Shown here piece after piece: positions 57,780-64,000 of a DNA stretch of 64,000 nt. The notes beneath the pieces are model-generated. The model had not been told where the DNA came from. It ran no database searches and saw only the letters and a list, made by a program, of their open reading frames with translations. Position 1 is the stretch's first letter, and every line of letters begins with the position of its first letter. Position numbers and translations under genes: made by a program. The stretch comes from Daldinia sp. FL1419 (taxonomy: Eukaryota; Ascomycota; Sordariomycetes; Xylariales; Hypoxylaceae): contig MU623391.1 in NCBI GenBank assembly GCA_025201765.1, positions 124,001 through 188,000 of the forward strand. Direction: 5' to 3'.

Positions 57780-59535
57780 CGCTGCTTTCGTGTTTGTTGT
57801 TTGTTCATTGTTAATGTTTAGGTGCTGTAACTAGGTAATTATAGCGAGCGCATTTACAGCGCAGAGATATCTGGAGTATTTCGCCTAATAGGCAGAGCTA
57901 GAGTTTTACCTGATATAGGAGATCTTCTATACCCTGCTTCCGCATTTCACACGTCTTGTTTATAGTATTATTCTGCCTAGTGATCGCTGGGTGTAAGCAG
58001 CTGACTTTTTACTAGGAGAGAAATTGTTAAGCATGCCTTTTTATAATGAGTTAGAACCACCCCGGTACGTGCCCAGCGTGCTTAAGGAAAACTTTGAGCT
58101 GGATCGTTTGGTTTGCCTTAGCGGGATTTGAACTTACTTGTGTTGGTTGGTAATTTCATGCTGTTGAGTACGGATTAACGCATATCTAGGTGTTAAGTTA
58201 CTGTGCTATGGGGGAGAACGCTGCTTTTGGGTGAAGGTATTTTGAATACTGCCTGCCTACATGCCCGTCGTACGATCTTAAACTTGAAGCACCCAAACCA
58301 TCCAAAAGACAGTTGAAAAAACGTCTTTCGAACATATATTCTTGAGTGCTATTCACATAGGTAACCTGTTGGTCTTTTGTACCTCTTCTATCATCATCTT
58401 CGCCAACACAGGCGTCTATCTCATCGATATATTTCCAGGTCTTCCAGGAAGATGATGGACTTGGTACAGGATACCCCGCGCTGATGGCATGTAGGGCACA
58501 AAAATCACAGCAAGTCTCCGAAGCGTTAACAAGACGTCCGGGCAGGCATTGCCGAGCCTACCGTCTATCCCGGAGCTCCCTATCAAGTCTTGTATAGAGC
58601 AGTGGGCGGAAGATGATGCCAAATTCTCGCGCTGTCGCTCTCTGGATTCGGGGCTGTGGCGAAGGGTTGTTACGCTTCCGTTTTCTAGACACGGGGCTGC
58701 GGTGAACTACGCGCTAGAGAAGAAACTGGTCGGGAAGGGGCATTAAGTGGCGGCTGTCCCCATCGGCGGCCGGATCGGGTCTTCATACCTAATGGCTATT
58801 CAAAAGAAAATGGCCTAGGGGACGGAAGACTGAATATCATCTTTGCAGATGAATCCTTTTTCCAACTAACGGTCAAGAAGTTACTGCGCGAAGATAAAAG
58901 CCGTGTACCTAGTTATATAAATATGTGAATACTTACGTGTAGTCAGAGAGAATGGTTATACAGGTATTTATATAGCCCTTCGCGTGCCACCGCTTTAGAA
59001 AGCCTGAGAGAAGAATACTGTATACTTATTCATTGCGCAATAGAGACGGGTACGGGCAGGCGGATAAGTGCGCCAGGAGGTAATATTCAAGGTTGTTCAT
59101 CTAGCTTCATATCACCAACCCCTTTCCCGCTTGTCTCAACATCATATTCGAAAGTTTATATCAATCGATTGGCCTTTACTACAACAAAATTATGCTCGGA
59201 GGTAATCATGGCTGCCTTGGGGTTACCTCGTCGCGGGGTATGGCGGGCAAAGTGAGAGAACACTGTTACTGGCCTGCCAAATTTTGGTTGGTGATGGGCA
59301 GACTGTGTAACCGGTAAGTTGCATTACATTGTGCATGAATCCTTGGCCAATAGACGTATCATTGTCCCTCATATGCATCATCGCTGTTCTATCTCTCCGA
59401 GTCCGTGAATATTAGGTACCTCTATCCATATATCTTGTAATCTCAAAGATGTCTCCCTAAAAAAGATACCTAACTAAACTAATCAGACAAATCCCCCCTA
59501 ATATTACTAAAGATCTTGATTTGTGCTATCTAAGC
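57780..59535. other. Intergenic region, no gene seen
   Basis: 1.8 kb before the RG-repeat gene. A tRNA-like fragment at 58080-58220 was examined and not accepted. Short open frames lack motifs. Confidence 0.45.
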
Positions 59536-61074
59536 ATGAGTACGTTAATCCCTAGAGGGCCTTCTAACGCCGCCCGTGGTCAAGGGCGCGGTCAAGGGCG
59601 TGGTCAAGGGCGTGGTCAAGGACGTGGCCAAGGGCGCGGGCGCGGTCGTGGCGACGGCGGTCGCGGTAGCAGTAGCGGTAGCTGGCGAGGACGAGGCAAC
59701 AATGGGAGAGAACAAGGCCCTAACTCAGGCAGAAGCAGGGATCAGCCCGCTAAGAGTACTGTTGTTGAAGCTCCTCTCGGTCGCCTCATCACAAAAATTA
59801 CTTTGGGGAGTGTCTCAAGTGATAATACTCAGGCAGGCGATGCGAAGATTAGCAACTGTCAATATGCAGCATCATATTCTCTAGTCGACTCGAAATCTCC
59901 CAAAATCATCATTCCAGGTATGTGACCAAGACTATTAATCATCAACCTACTTACACGATAAATAGGGGAACCAGCAACTTGGACACCGCCTTCACTGCCT
60001 TCACAGCTCCCTGGAGATCGTGGTGATTACCTCCGAGATCACAATGGAGCCAGGTTTCCTGAGCATCCCATGCTTCCCTCTGTTTATTCTCTTCTTTCTC
60101 TGAATAAGGACCTTGACATGTCGGATGTCGACATTATGGCTTGCGCCAGCTCCTTAGGAGACCTTCTTCGGTTCGTACGGTCAGTCGACTTGACTTTCCG
60201 ATTTGATGTTGAAATGGTCGGAGATACCCTATTCTTGGTTCGCAACTGTCGTGATCAAGTCATCCCCGATGTTCGTGGATATGGCCATTCTTTTCTAGAT
60301 ACCTTCACTTCCTACGGGCCCAACGTAAAGGAAACCAAATCACACCAACGTATTGTCTCTTATTCCTTTGGTGGACTAAGATGTCTTGTCCGTTTTGAAT
60401 GCGACGGATACTTGACAAGTAATGGAGGGGATTTTACTGCTACGGCTACTAAACTAGATGACCTGGGGCTTTCGAAATCTCCCATTGTCGAGGCAGCTGG
60501 GGCGATCGTGCCCCAGAAATCAATCATCGAGATTAAGACAAGATCCAAGGCGAGATCTCAAGTTGGTGTACCACTCGACATTGAAGAACAACTACCTAGG
60601 CTATGGCTGCGGCAAATTCCTAACTTCATCACCGCATATCATTCCATGGGAAACTTTGAAGATGTCCAAGAAAAAGCTATCCAACAAGAATTACTCGAAT
60701 GGGAAGAAAAGCATCAATCTGACCTACGGAAGTTCGCTTCCATTCTGCGCCAACTCATCGTTGAGGCCAAACGAGCGGGTCATTTGAAACTTGAGCTCTG
60801 CCGAATTGACTCAGGACCACTGGAACTGAGGGAGCAGGCCGGTAAGCCTCGGGAAGTACTTCCAAGCGATTGGAGGGATATGTGGGCTAGGCAGCGCCCG
60901 GGTCCAGGCAGCGATGGAGGAGTCGGCTTGAGTGATGAGGATGGGGACGACAGTTATCCCAGCCTGCTTTCTCGGAAAGGTGAATCTGGCGAATCAGATG
61001 AATCTGACGATGATTTCTCATTAGATTTCACAGCGTGCGACCCGAGCTGCGGATATTGCGGTAAGTGTGCCTAA
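59536..61074 (+). CDS. RG-repeat protein with PD-(D/E)XK nuclease-like core
   Basis: Two exons, 59536-59917 and 59966-61074, with a 48-nt intron; 496 aa. The junction reads IIIPGEPATWTPPSLPSQLP, conserved in this family. Residues about 14-40 are tandem GRGQ repeats, then RG/GS-rich sequence to about 65, an RNA-binding type of tail. The core shows the pattern of RecB/Cas4-type nucleases: Asp274 in VRFECDGYL, Glu316 and Lys318 in SIIEIKTRS, and Gln344 in RLWLRQIPNF. A long helical region follows (about 360-410), then an acidic stretch and a C-terminal CxxxCxxCxxC (C485, C489, C492, C495), a possible metal or Fe-S site. Homologues are often labelled geranylgeranyl pyrophosphate synthetase, which nothing in this sequence supports. 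The next gene, 446 bp downstream on the same strand, is an SF1 helicase. Nuclease activity is inferred, not known. Confidence 0.82.
59577..59651 (+). repeat. 12-bp tandem repeat encoding GRGQ
   Basis: About five units of GGTCAAGGGCGT-type sequence in frame inside the RG-repeat gene; length polymorphism between isolates is likely. Confidence 0.85.
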
Positions 61075-61520
61075 TATGAATGTGTTGGCATCAAGTAGCA
61101 TCAAGTAGTATCGAGTAGTATCAACAAAGGTCTCATTTTTTCTCGATTGCGCGTTTGCGCGTATGAGCGTTTGCGTTCGTGTGCCCGCATGATAGGCATA
61201 ATTTACTCCGCACTGAGGCCAATTAATAGGGTACATCTCGTATCATTGAGTCGAAGCACGCACGGTGCTGTGTTACATGTATGCAGGTCGAACAGGAAAA
61301 TGTGAGATATGAGACAATGTGGCCTGCCGATTCGAAAGCCCACGTTATTGACTTGAGATAAAGACTTGACCCGAGAGATGCCCGTCACCACAACTAGTAG
61401 AGAATTCCCGCCGTTTTGTGGTGTTTTTTTTATTTATTTCAAATCTATCAAAGTGTTACTTTTACTTTGCTCTAGAGCTTCACAGATATTGTAATCAGAT
61501 ATTCTTACTTATCGTCTACA
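61075..61520. promoter_or_regulatory. Upstream region of the helicase gene
   Basis: 446 bp between two same-strand genes. It has short AGTATCAAG/AGTAGTATC direct repeats (61090-61125) and a GCGTTTGCGCG run (61148-61175). No gene seen. Confidence 0.45.
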
Positions 61521-64000
61521 ATGGTTACCATATCGTACCAAGAAGCTGCTAGCGGATCGTCTCCAAACCAAGATCAAAACGCTAGTAATCGATCTCGAGC
61601 GCTCGATAAATATTTCTACAAAATAATTGAAGGGAACGGAGAAGTTCAAGATATTAGGAGCGCAAAAAAGTTCCTTGAGTCTATCGTGAACAGGACCGAT
61701 CGGCCGGATTGTATTGAGAGGTTTGCCTCATCTAAAGCTGGCCAGAAAGCTCTCCACAGGTCTTTGACCATAGATACCTCGTCCGATTTCATTAACAGTC
61801 ATGCCTCTAATCTCTTGAAGTTCCTTACGGACCCTGCTCTGCAGAGGGTTTGCGAAGGAGAACTTCTCAGGCAAGTCATCTGGGTCATGGTTGACCCCTC
61901 ATTATTTTGGGATAACCTACTCGAAAATGCCAAGTCAGGACAGCTCGAGGCCCAAGCGGTGGAAGGGTTTGCTTGGCTACTTTTACAATTAGTTCTACTA
62001 CCGCAACCGCGATCAACAAAGTTCCGAGAGATCGCACTATCACTCTGTCAGGATGGCGCCCTCAAAAGACTTGAGGAATCATGTCCTCCGATATCTGGTA
62101 GCATATTCCAGAAGATCCGGGTATTGGTCCAGCCTTCGGAGTCCGCCATAAACTCTCATCTCCTTGCCCAATTCAGTCCAGGGGGTCGCCATGATAACGA
62201 CTTCGCTAATTATCATGACATATCAATTCTCCCTACTCGGTCCGAAATGGAATGTACCGAGAGACCTTTCTATATGCAGGCTGCGGTAGCATTCGAAGAA
62301 GGGAACATAAACCGTGCGCTGGATCATCTCGACAACCAGTTTCGTCTACTGAGGGAAGACATGCTCGCCGATATGCGTGAAGACCTTAAGAAAATGAAGA
62401 ACAAAAGTAGGAAGCAAAACTGGAGAAACATGGTCATCAAGGATCTCTCCTTGGTGGATTTGGATAATAAGTCAATGGAGAATGATCGGCCATGTAATCT
62501 TATCCTCGAATGTTCAGAGGATATCTTGAACATGGAGGGAAGTAGTGCCGAGGACAGAAGAAAGGAGTTGAAAAAGTCACCGGGATTCTTAAAGCACCAA
62601 AGTTTCGGGTGCTTCATGAAGGATGATACTCTTCTAGCGTTTGCCTCTCTAGACAGGAACGAGGACCAGTTGGCACTCCTACCACCTCGTCTATGCCTAC
62701 AGGTCGTAGGTGAGGATATGCTAGCGGACCTCTTACTGGTTCTAAAAACAGGCACCGTTGACTTTTTACTCGTAACAACCCCTATTTTCGCATACGAGCC
62801 AGTTTTGGAGAGGTTGAAGAGAAAGACGGATGTAGAACTAGACCACGACATCCTAGTACGTTCTAAAGAACCACAAGAGTCGCCAATCAGACCAGATGCT
62901 ATAATTGATGCTCTGAAGGGGTCTTTGGCTGCCCCGACTGACTTGAAGAGGATCCTTAAGACTACTAAGAATATCAACCTAGATCCATCACAGGTCAAAG
63001 CCCTCATTTATGGGCTACAATATCAGACATCCCAAATACAAGGACCACCAGGTACGAAGAGTCACATAGCAGCTCATATAAACTATAAATTCTAACTTAT
63101 AATACAGGAACTGGAAAATCCTTGGTTGGCGCTCTTTTAACAAAGATCTTACTTGATGAGACAACGGAGACGCTGTTGGTCTTATCGTTTACGAATCATG
63201 CTCTCGACCAATTTATTGAAGACTTGCTTGATATCGGAATCGACCCTGGCAACATTGTTCGGCTGGGATCCAAGTTCACGGACCGAACCGAAGCCCTTAC
63301 CCTAAAGTCTCAGACAGGGGGCTACGTTAGACAATCGAGAACTCGACAAGATCTCATCATCTCGGAGAAAGCTAAGTTGGAGTCATTGAGTGATGATGTA
63401 GAAAAGCATTTTGATGCCTTTTCGAAAACAAGGTTACTTTATAATGATTTACTCACATTCCTAGAGTTCTCGGATACAGAGGATCATTTCTTCGATGCGC
63501 TCGAGGTTCCAAAAGCAACGGATGGCGAAACCCGTGTTGGGAGGAAGGGCGCCCCGATGCAAGCCGACTATCTCTTCCAACGCTGGGTGTCAGGAAAGAA
63601 TGCTGGTCTGTTTATTAAGGACAAATCAGAAGATCCATGTAAGGAAGTATGGGCAATGAGGAAGGAAGATCGCCTAGCGAAGATTCAGGAGTGGGAACGC
63701 CAGATTCATCGAGAAAGGATTTCTACGCTCGCCAAGTCGATTACCGAGTTTAACGGGAGCTGCAAAACCCTACAAAGCTTGCGGAAGGAAAAGACGGAAC
63801 AAACCCTTCGGGCTAGGCGCATCATCGGTTGTACTACTACAGCTGCCTCGATGTACGCCCAAGAAATACAGGCCGCTGCACCCGGTATAATTGTCGTCGA
63901 GGAGGCAGGAGAAATCTTAGAAAGCCGTATGTATACCCCGGGGCTATTTGCTTACTTTTTCTCCATTCTCAGGCATCGTTTACCTGTGGCTACAAAGGGA
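61521..64000 (+). CDS. ZNFX1/NFX1-type SF1 helicase, N-terminal part
   Basis: Partial gene running off the right edge. Exon 1 is 61521-63051 and exon 2 starts at 63108 after a 56-nt intron that splits the Walker A codon (QGPPG|TGKS, near residue 506). The N-terminal 500 residues are helical, with the ZNFX1-type pre-helicase region (TERPFYMQAAVAFEEGNINR, then DILNMEGSS). The helicase core begins DPSQVKALIYGLQ, with motif Ia (VLSFTNHALDQFIEDLL) and motif II as EEAGE (IIVVEEAGEILES). A further intron probably starts near 63928 (GTATGT) and ends near 63974; the edge prevents a firm model. The family includes human ZNFX1, S. pombe Hrr1 and Neurospora SAD-3, all linked to RNA silencing, and normally carries NF-X1 zinc fingers downstream. 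Which subgroup this belongs to cannot be told here. Confidence 0.88.

Noticed and set aside
58080..58220. tRNA-like sequence on the minus strand (GTTCAAATCCCGC T-loop resemblance)
   Set aside because: No matching acceptor stem, D arm or anticodon arm could be paired with it; at best an old fragment.
59536..61074. Annotation as geranylgeranyl pyrophosphate synthetase
   Set aside because: No aspartate-rich prenyltransferase motifs; the visible motifs are RG repeats, D...ExK and a cysteine cluster.
1..64000. Retrotransposon or virus-derived coding sequence
   Set aside because: No reverse transcriptase, integrase, gag or RNA polymerase motifs were seen on either strand.

Overview
The window is nuclear DNA of a filamentous ascomycete (Pezizomycotina, most likely Sordariomycetes). 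The genes are split by short introns (about 48-190 nt) with GTANGT-type donors and CTAAC/CTGAC-like branch points. It carries a class V/class VII chitin synthase pair, a single-copy fungal Pkc1, Bms1 and a HET-domain gene. All gene models are hand-spliced from the sequence and checked for reading-frame continuity; no database search was run, so family names come from recognised motifs.

Layout. 1-10.8 kb: divergent cell-wall locus with a myosin-motor class V chitin synthase (minus, runs off the left edge) and a class VII chitin synthase (plus). They share a 4.3 kb intergenic region that holds a 432-bp MITE-like insertion. 11.8-18.9 kb: mitochondrial alpha-ketoacid dehydrogenase kinase, a tiny three-exon I9-type proteinase inhibitor, and the ribosome-biogenesis GTPase Bms1. 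21.6-29.4 kb: vacuolar-type Ca2+/H+ exchanger, a five-exon MFS transporter and a proline-rich four-TM protein. 31.7-41.5 kb: Pkc1 (7 exons), the mitochondrial inner-membrane protein She9/Mdm33, a HAD phosphatase and a second MFS transporter.

From about 41.5 to 58 kb the window becomes gene-poor and accessory in character. It holds a NACHT-like NTPase remnant, a broken nitrilase, a HET-domain protein, an F-box/ankyrin protein, a Myb-like nuclear protein and a degraded fragment of a fungal DUF7924-like family. From 59.5 kb to the right edge two genes run in the same direction. The first encodes an RG-repeat protein with a PD-(D/E)XK-like core and four C-terminal cysteines. The second encodes the first part of a ZNFX1/NFX1-type SF1 helicase.

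How the genes fit together. Chitin synthases V/VII and Pkc1 belong to the same cell-wall integrity programme, and the Ca2+/H+ exchanger is linked to it through calcium signalling. HET, NACHT and ankyrin proteins are the usual constituents of fungal allorecognition regions. The nuclease-like/helicase pair at the right end is the best candidate here for an undescribed system, possibly in RNA silencing or nucleic-acid surveillance; that function is inference only.
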